From Saposhnikovia divaricata (taxonomy: Eukaryota > Streptophyta > Magnoliopsida > Apiales > Apiaceae), in NCBI GenBank assembly GCA_036435485.1, contig CM071596.1, positions 17,572,001 through 17,636,000 of the forward strand: DNA of 64,000 bases, in the 5' to 3' direction. Of the stretch, positions 47,315 to 58,904 are shown in pieces. Each line of letters starts with the position of its first letter. The first letter of the stretch is position 1. The position numbers and the translations under genes are program-made. Below the pieces are notes generated by a model, which did no database searches, was not told the DNA's origin, and worked only from the letters and a program-made list of their open reading frames with translations.

Positions 47315-48504
47315 TTTGTAGGCATCGTACCAATAAAAGCTTCGTACCAATAAAAGGTTATTATCATATCTAAATCAAAATAATAGACATGTTCAGTTGA
47401 GCAAAATTGCTTACAGATATGTAGATAACAAGTCCATACATTTTGAACTTGATCAACTCTCGTTCAGATCATTAACTGATCATAACAAATCAATGGTGCA
47501 CGTGTGAAAAGGATTAATATTCTTTAATGCTTTATGTCATATATTTAGGCATTATATACTTAGCAATATAAGTTTCGATTATGTAATTAATTTTTTGAAT
47601 AATTAATCTTATCTGTCTAATAAATAAGTATTTACTTTAACAAATTTCGGAGAAGAGGGGAGAACTGTTAGTTAAAATATTGTTGGTTACTTTTGGAATT
47701 GAGAGAATAATTGTCCCCATGTTTATTTGCTTTGATCTGTATGTAGAAAGTTGTGACCCGGTGTCGTGTCTAAAGGCATTGCGAAAATTAGAGAAAGTTC
47801 AGGAATTTGATGGCATAATTGCATTTTTATGTAAATAGGGCAGGGACTGAACTATGTTCTGTAATATAATTGTGTATTGTGATAATATATATTCTGTAGT
47901 TTGTGTCATCCTTAAAAGCATTGATGTTACATTATCTAGTTACTAGTTACTACAATCTGCAAAGAAAAAGCACATCGACTTGGCAAGCATATTAGATGGC
48001 CAAGAAAGGTCTAAATTGCTGTGTGAAGGTTTAATTGCAGTATAAATTATAGGCATATTTTTCAATGGTATTTAGAAAAAGTAATCATGTCCTTATTTAG
48101 ATGGTCTAGTGGCCAGTTTCTCGTTGACATGCTCAAGCTCAACCTGTTGTTTGAGTCGCACAGTTTGACTAGGTTCTGTGAGACTGTAAAAGAAGCAATT
48201 TGCAATCTGCAATTTGCTGGAAACTGATAATACTGATAAGAGCTACAAAGTGATAATACTGATCATTGGAAACTGAACCCCTGCAATCTGCATTATCACC
48301 ATACTTAGTTGTTCAGTTGTATGCCAAATAAACACTTGCATGCCAAATAATTTTTTCAATTTGTCGAGTGTTCAGTTGTTCTGTTGTAACCCTATACGAA
48401 ATTACATCAGGGTCTTGTTGGGAACCTGGTCCATTTTTTTCCCTAAAATGTGATTATTTTAATCAGTGTCCTGATTCGTTTTTATATTGTAGGAACCTTT
48501 TGCC
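47315..48504 (+). other. Spacer between the two CACTA genes
   Basis: Non-coding sequence of 1.2 kb, presumably the 3' UTR of the transposase gene and the promoter of the next gene. An acceptor-like TTGTAG at 48487-48492 lies just upstream of the next start codon, so a leader intron is possible. Confidence 0.45.
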
Positions 48505-51500
48505 ATGGATGAAGACAATGGTAACTCTGAGCCAGGTCCTAGTGGTGAATCATCTAGGAAAAGGAGTAGAGGTCCAACCTTGTGCAAGAAATTTAAAAAA
48601 AGGATTGCAAAACAGGATTTGGAGTGTAGCATTTCTTTTAACAAGTTTGGTCGCCCAATTGGAGAAATGCTTAAAGATTTCAGGAATTATTTGGGATCAG
48701 TGGTTCGTTGCCAAGTTGATATTAATATCGAAAGTTGGGATCGAGTTAACCAAGGGTTAAAAGAAGCAATTTGGGATGATATTAAGGTAAGCATTGCAAT
48801 GCATCATTCGTTTGCTGATTCTTTGATGCTATTTCTTTTGCTTATTTGTCATTCTAATTCATAAGGATTTCATTTGCTGATTTACATTACATTGTTTTCA
48901 GAATCGTTGGAAACTTCCTGATTCACAAAAAAAAACACGTGTTAGAAAAGGCAGCCAAGCAGTGGAGGGATTTTAAGGGTAAGTTGACAAGGAACTTTCT
49001 TCGCAAAGGAAGGGATCCTTCTGAACGTTATCCTTACCTCAGCCAGGAGCAGTGGGAAATATTCAGAAAGAGACGTGAAACTGATGAGTTTCAGGTACAT
49101 ATAAACATGACCTGTACAACTGTAGAAGCATTACTCCTACGATCTTTGGAAACAAAAATTTCTCCATTGTTGCTTATGTTAATATGACTGTTTTAGCAAT
49201 GTCTCAAACCATCCAGGATTGCAGGCACATTCCTTCCTATAAATGCATTAAAACAAACCTTTCAAAAAACACAAATCAGTTCCTGTAAAGGAAGTTCCTT
49301 TTCTTCAAATACAAATAAGGAAATAAGGAAGTTCCTTTTCCTTATTTGGGAAAATGCAAATAAGGAAGTTCCTTTTCTTCAAATACGGATTTGTTACAAG
49401 GCTGATCTTAAATCTGGCTGTAGACCTGGACATGATTGAAATAAGAATGCCATGTTATGCACCATTTCTCTGCTATACGTGGTTCTATGAAGTTAAATCT
49501 TATGCAATTCACCACTTGTAATACATTTCTAAAAGCAGCTTAGAAGGAATTGAACATTATTTTTTAATTATTAAAGATCACGTGGCATATGATTTGATGC
49601 GATAGGGAAATGCTGGATTTTTTAACGGGGGTTTAGTTCAGAATAATTTCCTTTATTCGTATTGTTACTTGATCTAGTTGTATTTAATTATAAGCAAAAT
49701 TAACCTTCTTGGATTTGTTTATATATTGGCTATTCATTTGTAATCTTGAGAGTTTATTATCTTTTGAAATTGATATTAGTTTTCACTTGCTACAGTAGAG
49801 TAGTCAGGCTAATCTTATAGACCATCAAATCTAAAATCATTCAAACATAATTACAAATATGAATATAATGATGTGTTAAATAAAAACAAAGTATAATGCA
49901 TCTTCTGACATTATTTCCTTCCTGTCAACAGGCAATAAGTATCAAAGCGCAAGAAAGTCAGAAACATAATGACCAAGTACATTATCTAGGGCCTAGTGGA
50001 TATGACGGAAAAAAAGCCATCTGGACTGTTGATGACCCCCTCACTGCATTGGAATCTTGTGAATCGGTTAATCCATCACTTTTATCGAGTGATCGTACCG
50101 GACGTAGTTTTGATTATATTAGAGCACGAGCAAAAAAAAGGAGGGCGAAGGTTATTATTTCCCAAATGAACAGACTAAAAAAGTGATTGTGAAAATGGTA
50201 AAATCCATGATTTTCCATCTTTTAAATTCCAATGTTTCTTTTAAATCCCAAATGAACGTCGTTTGATGATTGTGCTAACAAGTAACAATTTTTCTTTGGA
50301 TGTGTTGTTGTCTGAACACTCCATATTCAGCTGGGGAAATCAACATAAATAGATGACTGATCATTTTCCAACTTTCCGTTCATTGCTGCTCAATAGGATT
50401 ATTTGGAACTAATTTATCATGTCGTGTTGCACCTAATCATCTTGCTTGCTATTTGCTGCACCTAATTTATCATGTCGTGTTGAACTAATTTGTAGCTGTA
50501 TGAAATGGAAGTTTGGAAATATCATAATGTACTGGATTCATATTTCTCATTTTTTAAATTAAGTCACAGCTTGACTTGAAAGGTGAGACCTAGGGGTTTG
50601 GAAATATCATAATGTACTGGATTCATTTCTTTGTGCTGGAATCCATTTAGATGTACTTATGTGAATTACATGTAGATCCAGACTACAAGAATGTTATTAT
50701 CAGAAATGTGACCATCTTGACTCCATCAAGATCTGGAATTATTGTAAATGTAACTCCTGCTATTATTTGTAAGGAAGTATTGAAAAATCATATATATAAT
50801 TATATTGCTAGTTCTGAAGTTGCTGAAAGCCTTCTGGATTGTGCATAGTTATTTGAACTGTCTAATTAATGAACATTCTGAACAGGGAGAGTTGCAGTCG
50901 CAAGTTGTAGATGGTTTGTGGACTCCGGAAGGTCAGGATGACATACTGGCGCGTGCATTGGGTCGTAAGGAGCATGGAGGGCGTGTTAGAGGGGTTGGGG
51001 GGGGAGTTAAAGTTAAAGAAGCATTTGGATCAGTTAGCAAACATAGTGGGGTGATATCGGCGGATCAGTTGGCTACAATCACGCAAGAAATTACCAAGAA
51101 AGTCCAGAAAGAGTGCGAGGACAGGATGAACGAAATGATGAATTTGAAACTAGAAGGCATATTCAGTCACTTGAAGCAGATAGGTGTGTCATTTCCAGAT
51201 GGTAATTTTATGAAAGATCTTGGTAGCCCACAAACTGTTCGAAGCAGTTGCCAGTCTGTTGATCGACAAGATCCTTTGTCGAATCTCAAGGTACTTTTAT
51301 ACAAATATCTGTTCATGCATTCAGTTAAGCATTCTACAAACCATAGTGACAGTGGAGGCTTCAAATACAATGATGCAAGAGTTTGCTGGACATAATTTTC
51401 TTTCTTTTTAGATTACACATATATCTCCACCCTTTTTCTTGAGGAGTTTACTAAGAAACAATAAATGTCTACAACACGTAAATTTTATTTGCTTACCGAA

Positions 51501-54183
51501 CTGCATTCCTGTATATGATTTATTCTTATTTTTTAACTTCTTATTATGCAACTTATACTGCTTCGTTTTAGGCTTGGATGTGCCAGACAGAAAAATTCTT
51601 TAAATTTTCTTGCATTAATAGTTACTCTGTTACTTAAAAATCGAATCTGTAAAAGCAAAAAAGAAAATCCAAGAATTTTTGTGTGGTGCAAATTTGATCA
51701 AACTCGCTAAAACTATCTACTTCTGTGCTGAAATACTTATACTTTTTGTTTAAGATATCAAAATCGGACTTTTAATACGATCCGGTGCAGGTTCTTTCTC
51801 TTCTTGCTTTCTCCCTCTTTTGCCTTTGTTTCTGAGATCAGATGACTAAATAATTTCCTATTTAACAAGTTTACTGCTAACATGTTACATTCTCATGATT
51901 GATATTTACATTTCAAGAACATATAAGTGCAGACCTCATGGAACACCTCAAGTATAAGGCCTCTATATTCTACAGAATTCATCGAAATATAATAATTTAA
52001 CAGACTTCTTAAATCTTTTGGCTCATAAATCCTGTTAGCTGTAATCATCTCCATCATTGATCTTCTAAAATCCTCTCGAGGATCATAAGTTGACTTCTCA
52101 GCAGCAACCATTAATACAAACTTAGTCCCGTCACGTCTAGCTTTTCTTTTCTCTTCATGCAACTCATTTGTGTATATTATGGGAATTAGACAGATTGATG
52201 AAAAAAAATGTCTTTATCCTTCTGCCTTCGTATACCTTCCTATCTTGGCTATAATTCTCTCTGCCTTTCTGCATTTCTGCATGATGATTTCGAGTCCAGT
52301 TCACTCTGCCTTTTAATAGCGCTAAAAAATCCAGTTGCCTCCAGCCTTTGGTAAAACTCTATAAGCATTCCTATCACAAGTAAAAGTGTAAAACTCTATA
52401 ACCATTCATGCAGGTGAAACTAGTTGTGCTTGATGGCTTAATTTTAATGAAGCATGTAAGCATGTAAACTAGCCAGAAACAATGTACTGATAAAATTCAG
52501 TTCTTATTATATACTAATTCTTATTTATAACTTGATTCTGATTTTATGTACTGATAAAATTCTAAATTATAATGCAGGGTCCGACCCCATGTCATCTTTG
52601 GGTGGTAGATCAGGATAAAGGAAGACTTGTCGTGGCAAGGGGGACTGTTTTCCCGGCAAATAATCAAAGTGATAATATGGTTCATAATAATCCGATTCTT
52701 TCTCATAATATAAGAGTATCAGTTGATGATGTTGAACCTGAATATCAGCTTACTCGACTTCCGGTGCCATGTGACGAACTTGAGACGATAGGAAGTGCAG
52801 CTGGTAGTTTTGTCCAATGGCCAAAGGAGCTTGTGACGTTGGGACAGGTATATTTTTTGACATTTGTTTTTTCCCATATATTTGCAGTATTGCATGTGGC
52901 TGATCGTGTTTGATCAGGATCCCCCCTTGGAGAGCACTCCAGAAAAGGGTGCTAGGATGCCTACAATACTTGAAAGCAAAGGTTCTGCGGCTCCCGTCAA
53001 TAAAACACCACCACAGACAAGGGATGGTGATGATAAACAGTTATCTGAGCATTGCCGATCTTTACGTTTCTTGGTTAAAAAGAGGACCTCTGCTAAAAAA
53101 GATGTGTTATTCAAGTTAGAAGAAAGTGGACAACAAACCATATATGTATCCCCTGTTGATATTGATGAATTTTTAACAGTTAGTTGTTTAAACATGCCTG
53201 TTGTGGAAATTTTTATCAAGTAAGCCAAGTCTTTTTCCCTCAATTAACTTTAAAATCATTCGAGTACATATACACGTGTTTATTGTGACAAGTTACTTTT
53301 GTAGGTATCTTGGGACACTATGCAGTGAGTTGAAAGAAGAAAGATTTGCATTCATGTTGCCATCTAGATTGGCAATACCGAATAAGGGTGACTATGAACG
53401 TAGCCAGGAAGCATGTGATTACATCACAACAACTTTGATTGCCAATAAAGAGAGGCATTTCATTCTAGCACCTTACGTCCAAGAGTAAGAACGAATTAAA
53501 ATTAAATTGTACATACTATATACAAGTGCATATTTTAATGTATGTATGTGTGTATTATTGTAGCAACCACTGGATATTGCTCCTTTTCAGTCTGCAAGAA
53601 AGTGTTATTTATATATTTGATTCGTTGAAAAAAGAAAGGAATATACGCTTGAAGACACCTGTGCAAACGTAAGTTAAATATATGAATTTACATTTAACGT
53701 AACCCACCTTTGTCGGAGATGTGAATTGTGACGTATACTTATTTCACAGTGCATTTAAATTATACACATCAGAAGGTGGATTGAGGAATAATAGAAAAGA
53801 ATTTCTCATTATTCACAACGAGGTTCAGGTATAACCTACTTGAACTTTACATTTAAATTCGTTCATTGATTTATTTTTTGTACTTAATAAAAATTGTTGG
53901 CTTCTTCGTAGTGTCCTCAACAACATGGAGGAACGGAGTGTGGTTTTTTTGTTATGAAGTACATGCATGACATAATCATGCATTCTAAAAAAAAACGGAC
54001 ATGAATTGGAAAGTGGTAAGAGACAAAACTAGGTAGCATTGTTTTACAAATTCGGACTATTTTTTTTTTAAAATATGTAATCTTCATATTTTGAAGGTTC
54101 TTGCTTCAAGACGCTATGCCAAAAAGGAACTGACTGACATACGAGAGCTCTGGGCAAATTTTTTTATCCGAGAATGTCTTTAA
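48505..54183 (+). pseudogene. TnpA-like (Transposase_24) / DUF8039 / Ulp1-type C48 protease fusion gene
   Basis: I derive eleven exons with matching GT-AG sites and phases: 48505-48786, 48902-49094, 49932-50150, 50886-51290, 52578-52847, 52918-53219 (or from 52888), 53305-53484, 53564-53668, 53750-53828, 53912-54015 and 54097-54183, about 741 residues. Exons 1-4 carry a Transposase_24 region (FNKFGRPIGE, KQWRDFKGKL, LGRKEHGGRVRGVG). Exon 5 resembles DUF8039 (LPVPCDEL, QWPKEL). Exons 6-11 form a C48 peptidase region with the triad landmarks NHWILL (His), FDSLKK (Asp) and CPQQHGGTECGFFVM (Gln and Cys). A9 runs in exon 2 (48927-48935) and exon 10 (53987-53995) each put the frame out by one base. 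The first part should bind subterminal repeats; the protease would act on SUMO- or ubiquitin-like conjugates. The end of exon 3 is the least certain. Confidence 0.85.
49286..49385. repeat. Threefold AAGGAAGTTCCTTTTC repeat in an intron
   Basis: The motif starts at about 49288, 49325 and 49362, a period near 37 bp. Each copy contains the palindrome AAGGAAGTTCCTT-like core. It lies in the second intron of the TnpA-like gene. Confidence 0.8.
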
Positions 54184-55312
54184 TCAGGTACTAATAATGT
54201 CCCTACTTATCAATTAGCTAATATTGTTAATATGCTATACTTGCAGTAAATATGCATGACTATGATAAGTGTCTGCAAACTCAAAACACCTGTCAGTAGG
54301 CTCTCTTGAAAGTCAAAATTTCTATAGCGTGATTATATATTGCCTAATTTATTTTAATACATTGGCAAGTACAGAAGACCATAAATTGCACAAGGCACCA
54401 TGTTCTCCTAAGTGACTACCTAGGATGCAGTACTTTGCTGCAGATGATATGCATAAAATAGGAAATCATGATCTAGTATGCAGGTATGGTTGGGGGGGGG
54501 GGGGGGAGTGGTTTGTGATCACTTGCGGCTTTATCTTCAAGCCATGAGGAGTCGTCTGTTATCTTCTTCATGTGTGGCATCACCTAGACAATTGTAAACA
54601 GAATGTTGCAGGCTTATCATACCGTTTAGTGTTCACAATGTTAATCTTATATAAAACAGAGATTATTCGTTCGTATTTGGTTTCTGGATCTCCTTTTTAG
54701 CATGTTTTAATTTTGGCTCAATGAGCTGCAGCAATCTATTATGGTTTAGTACTTTTTAAATACTTGCAAAGGTTCTGTGCTATATCGAGTTTAGGCATAT
54801 TTGGATCCGGGAATTTTTACCTTGTTTAAATGTTTTGATCTTGTTTTATCTAGTGTGTAGGGAAAAGTGTGTTTTTTGTTTGTTGTTTGTCTTCTGTTGG
54901 AGTTTGCAGTTGAGTTCTTCAATCCCTTTTCTGTATTTGCAGTTTGTAGTTTGTAGTTTGCAGTTTGATTTGCAGTTTATATTTATTTTGCAGGGAGGCT
55001 GGAAGGGTTATCTACTAATAATGGCTTGCTTGTTGGGGTCTGCTTGTTGAATTTGGGATTGCAACACAAAATATTGTAGTGATATTGAAAAATATTTTTG
55101 AACATTAATATTAATGTACTTCTTTCTTGTAAATTCTTTAATTTAAATTTATTTTTAATCAAAATTTGTGTTATAATTTTTATTTTCTGTGGTAGTTATG
55201 TTTGTTGATGTGGCCAGTATATAAAAAGTGAAGCAGGTTTAAAAATTGTATATAAATTAAAAAAACAGGTGAAAAAAAATATATAAAATTAGCTTTTTTT
55301 TCCCCAAAGCTT
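54184..55312 (+). other. 3' non-coding region of the CACTA element
   Basis: No coding is recognised. It contains a G15 run (54492-54506) and a short run of GTTTGTAGTTTGCAG-type repeats (about 54930-54980). ORF 54835-55050 spans these repeats and has no family signature. Confidence 0.5.
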
Positions 55313-55978
55313 TAGGCGTCGGTTGTCAAATTGCGACGCTATAGAAAAACAAAAAGCGTCGGTTGTTTCTTTTGGCGATGCTATAGATCATTTCAAAAAA
55401 TAATATTAAAAAAATAATTTTTTCTCCGCAGTTTAGGCGTCGGTTGTCAAAAAGAAGACGCTATTGATCCGAACAAAAGCGTCGGCGTTCGGAACAACCG
55501 ACGCTATTGTGTGTACAATAGCGTCGGTTAAAATGATAGGCGACGCTATTGATAAAAACTAGAGCGTCGGTTGCTACTGTCGGCGACGCTATAGATAAAA
55601 ACTACAGCGTCGGTTGTTTCGTTTGGCGACGCTATAGATTATTTCAAAAAATAATATTAAAAAAAAATTAATTTTTCCTCCGCAGTTTAGGCGTCGGTTG
55701 TCAAAAAGGAGACGCTATTGATTCAAACAAAAGCGTCGGCTTTCTGAACAACCGACGCTATTTTGCGTACAAAAAGCGTCGCACCTCTAAAAACCGACGC
55801 TATTGTATCTACCAAAAGCGTCGGTTTTCTGACTTTTAGCGATGGCTTTCCAACCGACGCTATAAAGTATTTTGCGTCGCCCTTTTGACCGACGCTATCG
55901 GTCTTTACCTATAGCGTCGCCTACATATACTACGCCATTTGACCGACGCTATAGGTCAATTTGACCGACGCAATAGGT
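55313..55978. repeat. Right subterminal CTATAGCGTCG repeat array
   Basis: More than fifteen copies of GCGTCGG or CCGACGC with flanking CTAT occur in both orientations, up to the terminal TGTACTAGTG. A longer block with GCGTCGGTTGTCAAAAAG occurs twice (about 55436 and 55689). Confidence 0.9.
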
Positions 55979-56044
55979 CCAGTTTGTACTAGTGGTACTT
56001 CCATATAGAAGCTTTATTGTGATTTGTAAATCTGTTATGAATTA

Positions 56045-56412
56045 CTACCTCCGTCCTAAATTCCCAAATTATATGAATACTTTCATGGTGATTAAGAAAA
56101 GGTGGTAGAAATTTCCAAATTATATGAACCAGTTTGATTTTCACGAAAATTAAGAAAATGTAGTAGAAATAGAGTAAAGTTAATTAAAAAGTGGGTAGAG
56201 TGGTGGGACATATCAATATTTAATAATAGATTTGAGATAGTGAAGGAAAGTAGTGGGTATAATAATATTTATTTAATATAAAAAAAGTATAAAATGTAGA
56301 AGTAGTAGGTGTAATAGTGAAAAATATTGTTAAAAATAGTAAGTATAATAAGTTCATTCTTTTTGAAACATCCAAAAAGGAATAAGGATCTTATAAAATG
56401 GGACGGAGGGAG
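56045..56412. mobile_element. Stowaway-type MITE
   Basis: The ends are CTACCTCCGTCCT and GGGACGGAGGGAG. TA flanks both sides (56043-56044 and 56413-56414). Length 368 bp. It lies just outside the right end of the CACTA element. Confidence 0.88.
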
Positions 56413-56414
56413 TA

Positions 56415-57426
56415 CATCTACAATTCATTTATCCACCGTAAAATTTGTTAGTTGTCCATTCGGAGTTGTCAATATTTGTGTCCATATAAATTTATGAACA
56501 GGTTGGTCATATTCATTAACTTTTTTACAGGTATGCCAGACACATTTCTGAGTAATGGATACGTATAAGGACATGTGTGTGTATTGCTGGAAATAATGAA
56601 TACTAACAATCGTTCTTTGATCTAGACATCTTTAGAAATTATTTAAAGAAAATGCATTTTAGACCGGAATTATTTAAAATTATGGTTCCGTCACGGCATG
56701 GATATCACTAACACATGTGATTTAATAGCTCCTGAATTTAGAATCCAAATATGATTAGATAAATCTGACAAGAATATTAGTAATGAAAAGACACTACCTG
56801 CCAGATTAGTATCACAAGAGATCATTGATTAGCCTAACTTGTTGTCTCTTTAAAGATACTATAGTGCATTGAAGGGCATCCATTTGAGTATTCCAACAAA
56901 GAAGTGCTTGATAAACTTATATATTTCAGGACTGAGTAATAGTTGACCATGGTCCCAGAAATAGTAATTTGAATTGTTTCCCTGATTTTAATGTAGATGT
57001 TGTACCCCAGATAACTGATAGTCTCTGCCAAAGGGCCTCCTCTTGCCTCTTTTAGAATGTGATCATGTACATTGCCAACCAGTTTTGTAACATTTTTTTA
57101 TTGCATTATTCTTCCATGAAGAGTAACTATATTCCAGTGAACTGGTTCATTTGGTTGACTATGATCTTTAGACAAGGACATTATGTGATTGATTGTTGCA
57201 CCATTTTGGTTCATGAGCATCAATGTTGTAGGATTCTGTCTGGTTTTTGAATCATCGTAGCACGGTAGATGTCCATGTTTTCTCGGTAACAAATATGCGG
57301 TTGTTAAGAGTATCAGAATCGGTGGAGGCATGTGTGTGTGATAATAAATTAATAAAATCAAGTAATGCTGATGAAGATGCGAAGCAGAATGCAGGAGACT
57401 AGAAAAACAAACAACAGTTTAATTAA
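56415..57426. other. Spacer, nothing recognised
   Basis: About 1 kb without element ends or coding. ORFs 56834-57031 and 57059-57361 overlap on opposite strands and match no family I know. Confidence 0.45.
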
Positions 57427-57644
57427 GGGCCTGTTTGGCACACCTTATTTTAAGGACTTATGGACTTATTTTCGTGTAAAAAATTTATATTTTGAAATTG
57501 TTTTTTTATACAATATTTAATGTATGTTTGAGATTTAATAAGTTTCAAAAATAAGTTGGAAAATAAGTTGGAAAGTTAGAAATCTCTAACTTTGTCTTAA
57601 AATAAGTTGACTTATTCTGAAAAAAAGTTTCCCCAAACACCCCC
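57427..57644 (+). mobile_element. Tourist-like (PIF/Harbinger) MITE
   Basis: The ends are GGGCCTGTTTGG and CCAAACACCCCC. TAA flanks both sides (57424-57426 and 57645-57647), the classic target. It is the same family as 39970-40188, in opposite orientation. 218 bp, non-coding. Confidence 0.88.
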
Positions 57645-57647
57645 TAA

Positions 57648-58587
57648 AACTGTTCTTCAACTTACACCAGAAAAAAAAATAGAATAGTGTTCGAGATTTT
57701 AATGCACCGTACGTATTTGTTTTTTCATGTTAACCACTAGTATTTAAGTAATATTTAAAATTATATTTCTGTGTCCATCACTGCATGAATCCGTCTTCGC
57801 ACGAATCCGTCTGAAGACGGATTCGGATTCGGATTCAAATTCCGAGTTAATTCTTATTCGTCTTCTAAAACAAGCTAGAGGGGAAATGAATACTTGATAG
57901 ATAAACCTTTTAGTCACAACAATTGTGATATTTCTCCTTGTTGCCTTCCTGTACCAAAACATTGACCAATAACAACGTATAAATAATTGGAACACAAGGA
58001 TCTAGAGGAGTAACTAAAATTCACACTCAACCAACGAAAGAAGGGAACATTATTAACTTATCAAATTACTTGAATATGAATTATAATACGTAAAGTGTAA
58101 GCACAATTTCATTTAGTAGTGAAGGTTTGTAATTTGTAACCAATTAGAATTCATGACTTTCTCATTGCTGAGGGTTTATAAAGCATGATTTAGAATTTTG
58201 AACGATAAGTTTATTCAACTTATATTTTAATTTTTGATCAATAATTTATCTTTGTAAAATAATGTATTTCTGATCTGGGTTGGGCCTAATCAGTTAATGA
58301 GTTGATGAGAATTTGAGAATTAAATTTAAAGGAGTTGGGATCTTTGTTCTGGACTGGGCCTAATCTATAAATGAATTAATGTTTTTAGAAGGCACCTCAA
58401 CTTCGGGCATCTAACAACACAAGACCAAATTGAAGGCCCATTTTGAAGCTCCGGTGATTTGAACCTAAAAAAATTGACAATACTCTTTTTTTTTTTTTTT
58501 AAAGTAAAGAACGTTTCATTTGTAGTCAAATACACTTCGCATACTATAATTGAGCTCCACATAATCTTCAAAGTTATTCAAAATTTA
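57648..58587. other. Spacer with a short perfect palindrome
   Basis: No gene is recognised. CGAATCCGTC-TGAA-GACGGATTCG at 57802-57825 is a perfect 10-bp-arm inverted repeat followed by GGATTC repeats. Two related phrases with GGGCCTAATC lie at about 58283 and 58365. Confidence 0.45.
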
Positions 58588-58589
58588 TA

Positions 58590-58849
58590 CTCCCTCCGTC
58601 CATAATTAGTTGTCCAGTTTGATTTTTCAGTGGTCAAATTGACTAATTTTTTTACCGAAGATTAAAATTAATTCGTTTATTATTTTAAAAAACTGAAAAC
58701 CACATATTAAAATAGATTAGAAGTAGTTTACAATGGTATAATTTTTTTTAAATATTTTTCATTATGTAATATATGTAAATTTCAGTCAAATTTGAGTCAA
58801 TTTGACCAACAAAAATAGAAACTGGACAACTAATTAGGGACGGAGGTAG
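58590..58849. mobile_element. Stowaway-type MITE
   Basis: The ends are CTCCCTCCGTCC and GGGACGGAGGTAG, extended inside by ATAATTAGTTGTCCAGTTT and its near complement. TA flanks both sides (58588-58589 and 58850-58851). 260 bp. Confidence 0.9.
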
Positions 58850-58904
58850 TACAATTTATCATTATATTATTATCACATCTCAGAACATTTTAGAATACTG
58901 CTAC

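Larger units (their letters stand above)
41104..55994 (+). mobile_element. Complete CACTA (En/Spm) transposon with two genes
   Basis: The ends read CACTAGTACA at 41104 and TGTACTAGTG at 55985-55994. Extended comparison of the termini matches at 24 of 29 positions by my count. A 3-bp duplication GTA lies at 41101-41103 and 55995-55997, the size expected for CACTA. Both subterminal regions are packed with the CTATAGCGTCG motif in both orientations. The 14.9-kb interior carries a TNP2-like transposase gene and a second gene with TnpA-like and protease regions, both on the plus strand. As written, each gene has frame breaks, so activity is uncertain. Confidence 0.96.

Noticed and set aside
51893..52162. 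An 89-codon minus-strand ORF in an intron of the TnpA-like gene
   Set aside because: It reads plausibly but shows no motif I recognise and lies in a 1.3-kb intron. It could be a relic of another insertion; I cannot support a call.
53305..54183. A stand-alone host SUMO protease gene
   Set aside because: The exons share splice phases with the upstream TnpA-like exons and lie inside the CACTA termini, so it belongs to the transposon.
56834..57361. Overlapping ORFs on both strands between MITEs
   Set aside because: Short, opposite in strand, with no family signature or splice context.
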